Below are positions 54,920 through 64,000 of a stretch of 64,000 nt of DNA, one piece after another. Origin of the DNA: Phytophthora hibernalis. Its lineage: Eukaryota > Oomycota > Peronosporomycetes > Peronosporales > Peronosporaceae. Both the position numbers and the translations under genes were made by a program. The notes below the pieces were generated by a model that saw only the letters and a list, made by a program, of their open reading frames with translations, did not search any database and was not told the origin of the DNA. Location: the NCBI GenBank assembly GCA_012656075.1, contig JAAKBF010000247.1, forward strand, positions 434,001 through 498,000. The letters are read 5' to 3'. Positions within the stretch are counted from its first letter, which is position 1. The number at the start of each line of letters is the position of its first letter.

Positions 54920-56042
54920 GCCATCGTCGTGTGTCGGGTTAAGACGCGGACCGTTTCCCCGGCTAACATGGTGAAACAGTCACTCAGGACGCACAGGAGT
55001 GCCAAAATTTCCTTTTCGACGATGTCGTAGTTCAACTCGTTTGGCTTCATCGAGCGACTTGTCAACTTCACCGGTATACATACACCGTCGTGGATCTGTG
55101 TCAGGACGGCCGAGATCGCCCATTCACTAGCATACACGATCACGATCGGGTCTCGCGCCTCGTCGAAATTCTTCAGCATCGCGGTCTGTGCGAACTTCGT
55201 TTTGAGCGTATGAAACGCGTTGAGGGCATGCGTCCACTTTGGTTGGGAGCGCACGTCCGGTTTGGAGGTGTAATCGTCGAAATACGCTTCCGAGAGAGAA
55301 TATAACGTGGTCGCGTAGATCGCGAAATCTGTGATGAACGTGTGGTAATAGTTGAGGCTGTCCAAGAAAGATTGGAGTCCTTTCAACGTGCGTGGGAATG
55401 TCAGTGCTGTCAGCGACTTCAAATACTTCGGTTTCGCCTCCAGACCATGTTCCGACACACTGTGACCCAGATACGCGACTTTCGACATGCCCCACTCGCT
55501 CTTCTCCACGTTGATGGACAGGTGCCATTTCTCGCAAGCGTCAAGCAAACGTCCCACTTTCGCGCACAGATCGCTCCACGACGAACCACCGATCAGGATG
55601 TCGTCAATGTACGAACGTCGCCCGATACGGATGGGGTGCCCGGCACTGCTGGTCTTCCTCTGTCGAAAACGTCTTGAGTCTCGCGGTCAGGTGCGACGTT
55701 CCAAAACCGTTGTCGATCAGTCGTTGGTATATTTGTATTGCACAATCCAAACGGCATCCGCGTCCACTTGAACAACCCGAACGGGGTGATGAAAGCCGAT
55801 ACCAGCCGGGCTCGATCGGTCATGGGGATGACCCAGAATCCGCTCGCCATATCGAGTGACCAGTACCAAAGGTACTTGTCCAAATCTTTGAGCAAGTCGT
55901 TGATAAGGGGCATGGGGTATACCATCAACTGAGCCAACCCATTCACCAAGCGATAGTCGATGCAGAGTCGAATGTCGACTCCATTCTTCTTCACGATCAC
56001 GACGATCGGTGACGCCCATGGGGATCTTGAGGGTCGGATCAT
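54814..56042 (-). pseudogene. Reverse transcriptase and first RNase H region
   Basis: RT blocks in order: WASPIVVIVKKNG and RLCIDYRLVN near 56010-55940, YWSLDMASGFWVIPM near 55870, FGLFKWTRMPFGLCN near 55770, then in another frame the catalytic YIDDILIGG (about 55613-55587), and LSINVEKSEWGMSKVAYLGH near 55520. The tethered RNase H is partial and weathered (PIVIVYASEWAISAVL, where the usual catalytic DAS reads YAS). Confidence 0.8.
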
Positions 56043-56081
56043 CTTCGCGCTAAGAAGTCCCTTGAGTAGAGCCGAGACTGG

Positions 56082-56830
56082 CTATCTGAACTTGGGTGGT
56101 AGCTTGCGTACGCGTTGCGCCACGGGCTTCGCGTCGCCTACGTCGATATCGCAGACAACTCCGATGGCCGCTGGCGGCAAAGCGTTGCCCTTCCCGATCA
56201 GCCATTTCCGTCGCTTCCAGATGATTTGACGTAGCCGTTCTTCTTCCCTCGCCGCGATCTCCGGCGTCGCTCCAGTAGGTCGTCCGACCTTGAGGTCTTC
56301 GATCTTCACTTCTTCGGTTAAGGAGATTTCTGGGAGGACAGCTATCTCCGCTTGCAATTCTTCGGCGAAGAGCTCCAAACCTTCGTGGAAGATTACGGTG
56401 TCCTCAGCCTCAGCGTCTCCCGTTTTCTCGGCCACCTGATCGATCCTCACGGAGTCCCCACTTTTCACCGTGACCGGATGCATCTTCGCGCCATACAACG
56501 GTCTTCTCCCGATCATCTGGATCCTCACTTCGTCGGGTAGGCACGCTGTACCGTCCGCCGTGTGGATGCGGACCGCTGGTGGCACCATGAAGTTCATTCC
56601 CAAGATCGCGTCTTGACCGACAAGCTCTCCGACCCATATGTTCAAGAAGTACACCAGGTTTCCGCCTAAGGTCACTTTGATCCGCGTTCTTCCCACCATG
56701 TAATACGTCTCGTCCCGGATCCCGATGCAGTTCTGCGTCACGCCCGTGTCGATCTGACAGCCTACCTCACGAGCAAAGGTGGTGTCTATGATGGACACCT
56801 CGGCACCAGTATCGAGCAACAGTGTCGCAC
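56082..56830 (-). pseudogene. Retroviral-type aspartic protease region
   Basis: The active-site triad is in LDTGAEVSIIDT (about 56819-56785), followed by strands to ILGMNFM (about 56600), the usual flap-to-second-ALG-like block of Ty3/gypsy proteases. A linker with acidic residues leads toward RT (RVRKLPPKF). This piece is open over 245 codons. Confidence 0.75.
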
Positions 56831-57102
56831 GGGGTTGTTTAGCTTCCCATTAATCTTGGCTTGTCGGTACCACTTGTCCGGCCCGTAATATTTCAGTATC
56901 CGCGCCGTTCTCCTGGCTGCAAGTCAATCACGTCCAACAGAGTTTCCCTCTCATAGTCGTCCGGGCGTCGAATATTTAACACCCGGGGAGCACGTTCATA
57001 CGAGGTGGGTTCCCGGTTGGGTTCACATGTATTATCGGCCGGTGTAGTCAAGGTGATCTCTGGGCACATATTATGTGGCCCAGAGGCCACCGAGGATGCA
57101 TA

Positions 57103-59439
57103 TTATGCATAGACGGAAACGGATCGCTCGTCTCGCACTGGCTTTCCAACCAGCGAGCGATCTAGTTTAACATCTTTTCGGCGGCAGCATCCCAGCGTGT
57201 TTCTGCGGACTGTACCACTGACGACGTTGGTTGAAGAACTCTTCCAACGGGCATTTCCCCGCTTAATGGACTTCCCGCAAGCCTTGCAGGTCCGTAAGAA
57301 AAGATCAGACGGATGGTGTCCTCCACACTTCTGACAAGTCCGCAATGCCCAACAGTCTTCCTCTGTATGACGGCGTGAACCACATTGACGACATTCGGGT
57401 CGGTCCTGTCTTGGGTCGTCAACGACGGGGTTGCGACGCGCGTTTTCGCCTGAGGGCGTGTGACCGGTCGTCAGTAGTCGACCCCGTTCTTCGGCATCCC
57501 GATCTTGGTCGTACAACTGGTCGTCGCTATCTTGAGCATCGCGTCCCGAGTCACATTCGTCCGTCGCGGTCTGAATCGCGTGGACCGCGCGAGCCGGTGG
57601 TGGGGTGGGGGTGCTTTCTGACGGAACTTGTTGGATCCGAAGAGAGTCCGCGTTGTCGGGCGCGTAGTGACTTCTCCAACGTCTCGACATCGGGGATCTG
57701 CATCAAAGTGAGACAGGAAGCCAGATCTTGTTCTTGCGTGTCGAGCGTATGGATGAAGAGCTCGACATGTTCCCTCTTTTCTTCCACCGAGCCGTCGTCG
57801 TAGTGGACGTTGGCTCGCATACCAGCTACGTTCAACCGATATAGATATTCAAGCGGCGTTTCAACGGAGCGTTTGGCCGCGTGATAATATCTGCTCGCCA
57901 TCGACACTCCTTTCCCGCAATACTGAATGCGGAACTGCTCCGTCACGTTCGTCCACGACTTCTTGACATTGCGACTCAGCTGCAAATACCATTGTCGTGC
58001 TGGGCCTGACATCAGATCTTGGAACATGGCACACACTTCGTCTCCTGTCATTCCATCCCGTCTTGACGCGGACTTGACACGATTCAGCCAGGCTCGAGCT
58101 TTCTCCTCGCTGGCATCGCGTCCGTGGAACTCTTTCAATTCCTAGAACGCGGATAAACGCACGCGTCACTCCTCCGTTGGCAGCTCCGGCCGTGGCCGAA
58201 GAGATTGCTGCGGTATTCCCCGTCGTACCATTATCTAGGTCGAACAAGTCATCTGGGTCTTCGTCACGGCCACGTGGAGTTACCTTGGCGTGAGTCGACC
58301 CGCGCGAGCTCACCGATTCCATGGTCACATCGACGTCCGCTTGAGGGTCGTCGTCGCAGGCTTCGGTTCGGCCGTACTCAGTGGGGCGGCCACCGTAGCG
58401 TCCTGTACCGGGGAAGCGGAGGTGCGCATCATCGTCGATTGCATCAGACGGATTAACGCGTCTTCGGGCGACTTGGGAATCGCACCTTCGTTCGCGGTCG
58501 GGGTCTCTTGTTGTGGTGGCGCTAATGCCTCTGTGGAGGTGGGCACCCTTGCGGGAAGTGGTAGGCTGGTAGGGCCTGCGCTCGCGTCACCCATGGCGTT
58601 GGCCTGGTGGCATCTGCATCCGTTTAGGCGACTCGATGCTACTGTCAGAGTTGCAGCCCGGTATGGATGCGGGTGGGTGTGGCTGCGTCGAGGTCGATCT
58701 GTCTTTGTGTGGGTTCTGCGACGGGGCTTTCACCGTCCCGACCAACACCGCCAGGGGGTCGATGAGTACGTGAATTGCGTCCGACAAGTCCCTGTCGTAC
58801 ACCTTCTCCATCTCGAACGCTCCCAACACGAAGCCTGAACAGCGCAGCATTGTGAAAAGCGCCGACGCCGCGAGGCGTACGCTCGTGAGGTCCTCCAGGA
58901 CGTGGATAGGGCTGAATCCTCGGAGCTCTCCGATCAGCTTCGGCTTGAGGAAGTCCAAAACCGGATGGCGCTCAAGCTCTCTGAACAGCTCGACGAGACT
59001 CAGTCCGTAGACTAGTTCGTCGGCTGTATACTCTCGTCCCGCGTCCTTGTCGGCCGGCTTTAGCGCGATATCGTCCACCGAACCTGGCGCGCGTAGCTTC
59101 TTCTTCGGCTTCTTGATCTTGCGCCTGGGCTTGGCGGACGGGGTTTGTTGGTCTTCGGTCTTTACAGACTTCGGACCGAAGGGGTCTCGAGGTGAGTCAA
59201 GACCTTTGGAGGCTTTCAGGAAGCCACATCGGGAACGGCGAACTGTTCTTCGAACGCCTCCTCTTTATCGCTGGCACCATGGCCTGTCGTGAAGGTTCCC
59301 TCGGAGCTCCCGACGCGCCAGGTCTCTCTTCGAGTTCACTTGCCGTCGACGACCTTCTGAGCGACGGCGCTCCCGCTTCCGGTTCCTTCTTGATTGTTAC
59401 CCCATCTTCCGGAGTAGTACTCCCGGGTCGCGGCACCAT
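57103..59439 (-). pseudogene. Gag region of the gypsy element
   Basis: Begins MVPRPGSTTPEDG at 59439. A disordered acidic/basic region extends to about 58140 in several frames. The Gag core spans about 58138-57551 (ARAWLNRVKSASRRDGMTGD, WYLQLSRNVKKSW, then YLYRLNVAGMR), the helical retrotransposon Gag fold. The zinc knuckle lies in 57430-57280: C-x2-C-x4-H-x4-C (CRQCGSRRHTEEDC), then further CxxC pairs (CQKCGGHH, CKACGK). Frame changes separate the parts. Confidence 0.75.
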
Positions 59440-60506
59440 TGTGGAGTAGCGCCTTAGCATAAATCTGCAAAGTCGTCCTCGCACAAACCCTACGCGTAAA
59501 CGTCGGGGAAATTGCCGGTTGTTTGATTAGCCTATATCAGGGTGGGGTGTGATCCAAGCTGGTTAGAAACCTTGAAGCGTGCTTTTCAGGCGCAGCGCGG
59601 GTTCTCCTTGCTCTGCGTCGCTCTTGCTCTGACGTCTCACTCGTGTGTGACGACGTCCTTTCCTCTTTGACCTTGGGCGTGCGGCGTTATCGGGCCGGCG
59701 TTTCCTCGGTTGTGCACGGCGCTATCGGACCAGTGCGTTCATCGTCTTCGGCGTCGGGTTATTAGCAACGCCTGGACGGTATTGTTTAACGTGTCCCTCC
59801 TATTTGGCACGGGATGTTGGGGTTGAGTACACCGATCCAGCAGCGGACGACGGGGCCGGTTATTTTGGTGCTCTTCTCGGTCGAGGCTGCTGGCTCTTGG
59901 AACGAAGGAAATCCACTTGCGTATCACAAAGAGAATTCGAGACTGAGCGTTATGTTATCCTTTCCTATCAGGGCCTCCCTCGCCACTCGTTGACTCTCTG
60001 GCTTTCTTCCTATCACTTCCCATCGTGCTTACCCATCATCGTTGTCCTGATTTACCCTGATCGCGTGACCCATTTGCCACATCACCCAAACGGAGTGTAC
60101 ACCCATTGAAGACTTGGTCTTGGAGAGTGACAAATAAGAAGATTAAGAGTTCGAGATCGTTGTCGGACCTTCGGGAAAGAGGGCAAGGATCCAGCGTCGC
60201 GGCATGTGGTCAAGGACGACGACGATCCGGATGTAGAAGATGGTGATATCAAACAGGCAGCCACCAAGGCAGCCATTCGGGAGATTTAACGTGGGATAGT
60301 CCGAGTAGTACATGTAGCAGCAAGTTCGTAATTTTCTATCAATTAGACGTTTTTCAGTTTTTGAAGTTCCAAAGAGCGTTACCTTCACGCCCCAATCCAT
60401 AAGGAGACCAACACCGTAGATATCCATAAAAGTAGTAAATGTAAACATACAAGTTTCGAGTGTTCATCCCTCGAAGTTCCTGTAATAGATAGGCAAAGCG
60501 TGCCTC
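59440..60506. other. Unassigned region between two gypsy elements, probable LTR area
   Basis: Follows the gypsy Gag start on its upstream side, where the 5' leader, primer-binding site and 5' LTR are expected, and also contains DNA downstream of the second gypsy fragment's stop codon. No terminal repeats could be matched by eye. No coding potential was recognised. Confidence 0.35.
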
Positions 60507-61092
60507 CTTCTAAAACAGCAATTCATCCTCGTCGACCGCAACATTAGCTTCCGCCATTCTACGGCAGCGACGCAGTTCAGACCACCCTTCTTCTGTTCGC
60601 TGTTTGTCATTGTAGGCGTCTATCAGCACTTCACAGTTAGGAAGCAGGGAGGTGGTCGACCTCCAGCAGGTCTCGTAGGACGCCGTCAACACCAGGTACT
60701 GTTCTTGTCGCCCTTTCACATTTTGGCCAAAACGTCCACGACCGGGTTCGAGACTCCGGAGAACGCCGTCTCCTCATTCCCAATCGTAATCTGCTCGACG
60801 AAGCTAGTCGCAGGAAGGTCTTCCACCGCGAGAGGGCCATCTCCATCGATTCCATCTATTTGCTCGATATTATCAGGAAGCGCCGTAAGGTAGGGCCGAG
60901 ACCAACGCCCTTAAACTCCTTAAAACGATTCCCGTTGACGGAGACAATTTTGTTCGGGTTGGTCGGTATGGTGATTCGGTAAGTGTTCTCACTCAATCGA
61001 CCGCCCACACGGTACGAGCCATGCCACGAAAAATCCAACTTCTTTGTTTTCTTCTCGCTACACCGTGCGCGGAAATATTGATAAACCCACAC
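60507..61092 (-). mobile_element. 3' coding tail of a second Ty3/gypsy element
   Basis: In successive frames on the minus strand: KKLDFSWHGSYRV, ENTYRITIPTNPNKIVSVN (the integrase C-terminal SH3-like domain), then YETCWRSTTSLLPNCEVLI and an end RRMAEANVAVDEDELLF before a stop at about 60510. This tail differs from that of the larger element, so it is another family. Upstream coding sequence is missing beyond 61092. The purine run just after the stop (AGAAGGAGG) may be its polypurine tract. Confidence 0.65.
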
Positions 61093-61176
61093 GCCGGCAT
61101 GTGGGCGCGCTATTCATCACGCGCTACCAGGCCGTGCTGGAAATGAAAGTATTAAGCAGCTACGGGGCCTGCTAAC

Positions 61177-61536
61177 GTGCACACTCTCTGGGGCGCGGTA
61201 TTCATGGTGTCTATGGAAGTATTGGCTGAGAATACCCTCGAATACGGGCAGTTCGGACGGATGAGCAGGACGTGGTGGGCCGCTTTCCATGCGACCTTTT
61301 GTGTTTGTGTATACGTGCCTGATCTAGTGTTTCTTTCTGGCCGGCAGACTACCAAGTATGCTCGCGCCATGAAGGAGGCGATGGTGGCGACTTACGTCCG
61401 CCTTAGTGAAGGAGTCCGTTGCGTCGTTTGGAGCTTCTTATTGAATTTCTCGCTGGTGTTCCACCTCCCAATGTCCACCTATGACCTGATCGAGTTCGTG
61501 CTGTGCGGAGTCTCGGGCCTAGCTGTGATGATGTAA
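61177..61536 (+). CDS. Uncertain 119-codon membrane-like open frame
   Basis: An open frame with several hydrophobic stretches (AVFMVSMEVLAENTLEYGQF; WWAAFHATFCVCVYVPDLVF; VVWSFLLNFSLVFHL; FVLCGVSGLAVMM) and a plausible pattern of a multi-pass fragment. It lacks a convincing start context and lies between retroelement pieces, so it is most likely a captured or truncated gene fragment. Confidence 0.25.
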   Translation: MHTLWGAVFMVSMEVLAENTLEYGQFGRMSRTWWAAFHATFCVCVYVPDLVFLSGRQTTKYARAMKEAMVATYVRLSEGVRCVVWSFLLNFSLVFHLPMSTYDLIEFVLCGVSGLAVMM

Positions 61537-61559
61537 ATACTCTACGGCCTGGACTGTTA

Positions 61560-62228
61560 CTTCGGGTGGACAGCGTGGACCAGTATGCGATCGAGGCATT
61601 CAGCGTTGTATCGCCCTCCGACAGTCCGCTTCTCCGCACCTTACCACGCTTGGATTTGGAATTAGCCATACATCTCTCCTCCTCTGTAATCGGGTCGTCC
61701 AAAGCCGAGAGGTCTACTTTTGTCCATCTATCCTTCACTCTGCTGATGTATTCGGGCACTGTTTGTTGTTCCTCCGCAGCTCCGTTAAATATCGGGTCCC
61801 AACTCTCTGCAAGTATGTGTGCCTTTTGATGCTCAGTGAGACGGGGCCCTTTACCGAAGACTGTAAGTGAGGGATGGTATTGTCTCCGAACTTTGTGCAA
61901 ATTCTTCGATAAAATTGCTTTGTTGTCGCCTTGAGACTCCATGCTGTGTTGGCAACAATGCATCTGCGTCTGGTAGTCCCTCTTTCACTTTGCACTTTGA
62001 CTAGTTCCTCCAAGATTTGCTGTCTGCTTTCCTGTAGTTCAGGTGATGTATACCGTGCCTTGCTTAACTTGGCTTTGAGTCGGCGAATCCTCTGTCTGAA
62101 TCGTTGCATGGTTCGGCGCCGCGCGTACTGTTTGAGTTGCCCCAGTTCCCGTTTGAGCTCAGTCTTAAAACGATTCCACATCATCCTCCATCTCTTTCGC
62201 CAGATCCCGCCACTTATGTTCCACTAAG
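61560..62228 (-). mobile_element. LINE retrotransposon, segment upstream of the reverse transcriptase
   Basis: On the minus strand: a basic helical region (LKQYARRRTMQRFRQRIRRL), then TAWSLKATTKQFYRRICTKF, followed by KVRRQYHPSLTVFG, AHILAESWDPIFN and ITEEE-x-MA-x-SKSKRGK. This is the linker and first RT block that precede the NYRPISLL block in LINE proteins. Several frame changes are present. It ends near 61560, before the RT palm. It could be the missing upstream half of the LINE at 46427-49741. Confidence 0.6.
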
Positions 62229-62620
62229 TGTCCCGCACCACCGCTGACGCGCCGGGCCGAGTAGCCTCTGCCGTTCAGGTTTGGAGGACAGGTCAGGTGA
62301 AAAGTGGAGTAAAAAAGGTTTTCTTGTTTTTCTTGGGGTTTTCTGTTGTTTGTTGCCCGTCGGGTAAATGTAAGAAAGGAAAACGCAATGATCGGATCGA
62401 TCGTCGACCTCGACTTGTAGAGATGACAGCCCTTTTAACTCCATCAGCAGGCGTCCTTAGTGGCGGCGGTCCTGAAAGACACACCCCGCCAACGTTGCAC
62501 TGCTATCCGTAGTTTTGAAGGTCCTGCCACCCGTCCTTAGGTGTCGTCTTGCCGGGAACACTGCGCGTGTTACGCCTCGCCAGGCACGTCTTCTCGCCTG
62601 CAAGATACTTCGAAATGGTG

Positions 62621-62662
62621 ACAGTGGACCTCCGAGGTCCATTGTCCTCGGAGGTCCACTGT
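62621..62662. repeat. Perfect inverted repeat, 17-bp arms
   Basis: ACAGTGGACCTCCGAGG (62621-62637) and CCTCGGAGGTCCACTGT (62646-62662) flank an 8-nt loop. No coding or transposon-end role could be assigned. Confidence 0.9.
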
Positions 62663-62749
62663 TTCAGCAGATCCACTGCGTGGCTGGGGCACGGTCGCCC
62701 ATCGCAGGGTCTGACACGCCAAGGGCTGGCACGCAACCCGTATGCCCCG

Positions 62750-62998
62750 CATCGGGACATTGTCCTCGACTGAAATTTCGTCGCCCTCGACGTCTCGCAG
62801 GGAGCCCTTCCAGTTCTTGGCGCAGACCTTGCACTTGTTGTTCAGCAGCACGCAGTTCCGCAGCAACAGCCGTAGGCGGGCGGATTTCCGTATCCACGAG
62901 AATAGGTTCCTCGTAATTGGCAACTTCGCAATAATCCCGTAGTTCATCTTCATCTTCCTTCCGTAGTCGTCGTAAACTGGCATGTTCGTAGCGTTCAC
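62750..62998 (-). pseudogene. Coiled-coil, retroelement Gag-like remnant
   Basis: In one minus-strand frame the sequence reads DELRDYCEVANYEEPILVD, then PPTAVAAELRAAEQQVQGL and RQELEGLPARRRG, a regular charged coiled coil. Upstream the frame differs (MPVYDDYGR). The composition and neighbourhood suggest a Gag fragment of another element, but no domain motif confirms it. Confidence 0.35.
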
Positions 62999-63320
62999 GG
63001 GCTGCTGTACGTTTTCATATACTTAGAATGGTGTCCACGACAAGATTAGTAGGAGCGACAGCTACGAGCTGACTCGACGCGTTCCCGAACCGCCACATAT
63101 GCGTCACGTAAAAGTTGAGGGCCGGAGAACGACGAAGTCTGGCTGACCGTTTGATGGATGTCGACCCGGAGCGACGGGAAACGGATTTTCTGCAGGAAAG
63201 ACGGAGTCGGATCAGACAGCGGTCCTGCCCCGTTTATATACACCCGTAAAACGAGGCCTGCGACATGGGAACCGCGATCGGAGACAATGTTCACGCCCCG
63301 ATCTACAACCCCGACCGACG

Positions 63321-63435
63321 GACCCCGATCTGGCAACTCGACGGACCCCGATCTGGCAACTCGACGGACCCCGATCTGGCAACTCGACAGACCCCGATGT
63401 AGCAGCTCGGAAGACCCCGATCTAGCAACTCGGAC
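63321..63435. repeat. Tandem repeat, five 23-bp units
   Basis: Units GACCCCGATCTGGCAACTCG plus three bases at 63321-63343, 63344-63366, 63367-63389, 63390-63412 and 63413-63435. The first three are nearly identical and the last two diverge. A 23-bp unit cannot keep one reading frame, so the open frame on the minus strand through it is probably fortuitous. Confidence 0.9.
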
Positions 63436-64000
63436 TTCGCGAGCACGGCTCCAGATCATCAGCTTCGCCATCGAGATATGGAGATGGTACAACCTGTTGC
63501 GGGAGGTTGAGCGTAAGGGTCACCACAACATTATGGGGTGAGGTGGCCAACCCGGAAAGAACTCGAGCGAAGGAAGGCATTCACCGGTGATCCCGTGGGA
63601 GATCTCAGCTGCATCATCGTTGCTACAAGACCCGAAATCCCGCTTACAAGAACAAGATCGCGAGCATCCTGACGCCTTTCAAGCTTAACGACGACGGCTT
63701 TGTTCATCTCCCTGCGCAATCGCCACCTGGCGCTGGCACTGATTCGGCGCGACATTTCTTCAACCCGAGATCATGAGCCGCACTGGAAAGGCGACGCCAC
63801 CAAGGGAGTGTGGCGAGCTCTGTTCGAGAGCGACCATATTCGTCAAGCTCAGCAGGGATTACGCCCAAAGGATGCGCTTGAGCCGCCCATCTTGCGCTTG
63901 CGGCGTGCCATCTGGTCTTGCGACGTCTGCAAAGGTGCGTGTAGTGCCCATTCAAAGAATGCTCGACGGTGAGCGTTACAGAAACGCCAATGAATCATAT
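63436..64000. other. Window end, nothing recognised
   Basis: Short open frames on both strands without recognisable motifs. A gene may start or end beyond the window edge. Confidence 0.4.

Larger units (their letters stand above)
51609..59439 (-). mobile_element. Degenerate Ty3/gypsy retrotransposon with chromodomain
   Basis: Minus-strand order from 59439 to 51609: Gag, zinc knuckle, aspartic protease, reverse transcriptase, first RNase H, second RNase H, integrase, chromodomain and a basic tail (QCSKCRSYRDRRALKDG). Gag-before-PR-RT-RH-IN order with a chromodomain places it among chromovirus-type Metaviridae. Many frame changes, several stops and an internal integrase deletion show it is dead. 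LTRs were not identified. The sub-domains are listed separately below. Confidence 0.85.

Noticed and set aside
63046..63492. 148-codon minus-strand frame with repeated VARSGS/ELPDRG words
   Set aside because: The peptide repetition derives from a 23-bp DNA repeat that changes frame each unit; no protein signature.
1..64000. CRISPR arrays, tRNA or rRNA genes
   Set aside because: No regularly spaced direct repeats with unique spacers, and no tRNA T-arm or rRNA core sequence, were seen by eye; the genome is eukaryotic.

Overview
The window reads as nuclear DNA of an oomycete, most likely Phytophthora or a close relative. The evidence is dense, mostly single-copy genes with short introns (about 62 to 93 bp, donors mainly GTACGT, GTATGT or GTGCGT), a bacterial-type FtsZ with a mitochondrial-looking presequence, a bZIP/START protein of the oomycete M96 type, a ROK-family sugar kinase, and decayed Ty3/gypsy and LINE elements. 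Family assignments come from reading motifs by eye; no database search was possible.

Positions 1640-45008 are a gene-rich block. In order: NADPH oxidase (+), dihydropteridine reductase (+), transportin-3-like importin (-), TM9 nonaspanin (+), a ubiquitin-like/CW zinc-finger protein (-), an RWD-CCCH-SANT-CHY zinc-finger protein (+), an MDH1B N-domain-like protein (+), mitochondrial FtsZ (+), a PX protein (-), a glycerolipid acyltransferase (+), an ASDURF-like prefoldin-type small protein (-), an unknown seven-exon gene (+), a small membrane protein (-), a bZIP/START protein (-), a ROK kinase with a broken partial copy beside it (+), PAF1 (-), a membrane/ankyrin protein (+), a membrane-anchored RanBP2-zinc-finger HECT ligase (-), a PX membrane protein (-), AP-4 epsilon (-) and WDR82/Swd2 (+). 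PAF1 and WDR82 both act in transcription-coupled chromatin modification; AP-4 epsilon, TM9 and the PX proteins act in endomembrane traffic; FtsZ acts in mitochondrial division.

Positions 45285-64000 are repeat-rich: a 3' scrap of a glycoside hydrolase gene, an AT-rich palindromic stretch, the RT and RNase H half of a LINE, an LTR-like block, a degenerate chromodomain Ty3/gypsy element of about 8 kb with two RNase H domains, the tail of a second gypsy element, the upstream half of a LINE, a 17-bp-arm hairpin and a 23-bp tandem repeat. All recognisable elements lie on the minus strand and look dead.

A strong technical signal runs through the gene block. About 30 single-base frame breaks sit in otherwise conserved housekeeping genes, nearly all in short homopolymers and mostly as a missing base. 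Intron phases agree exactly once these are allowed for, so uncorrected long-read indels are far more likely than mass pseudogenisation. Exon limits below were checked by phase arithmetic.
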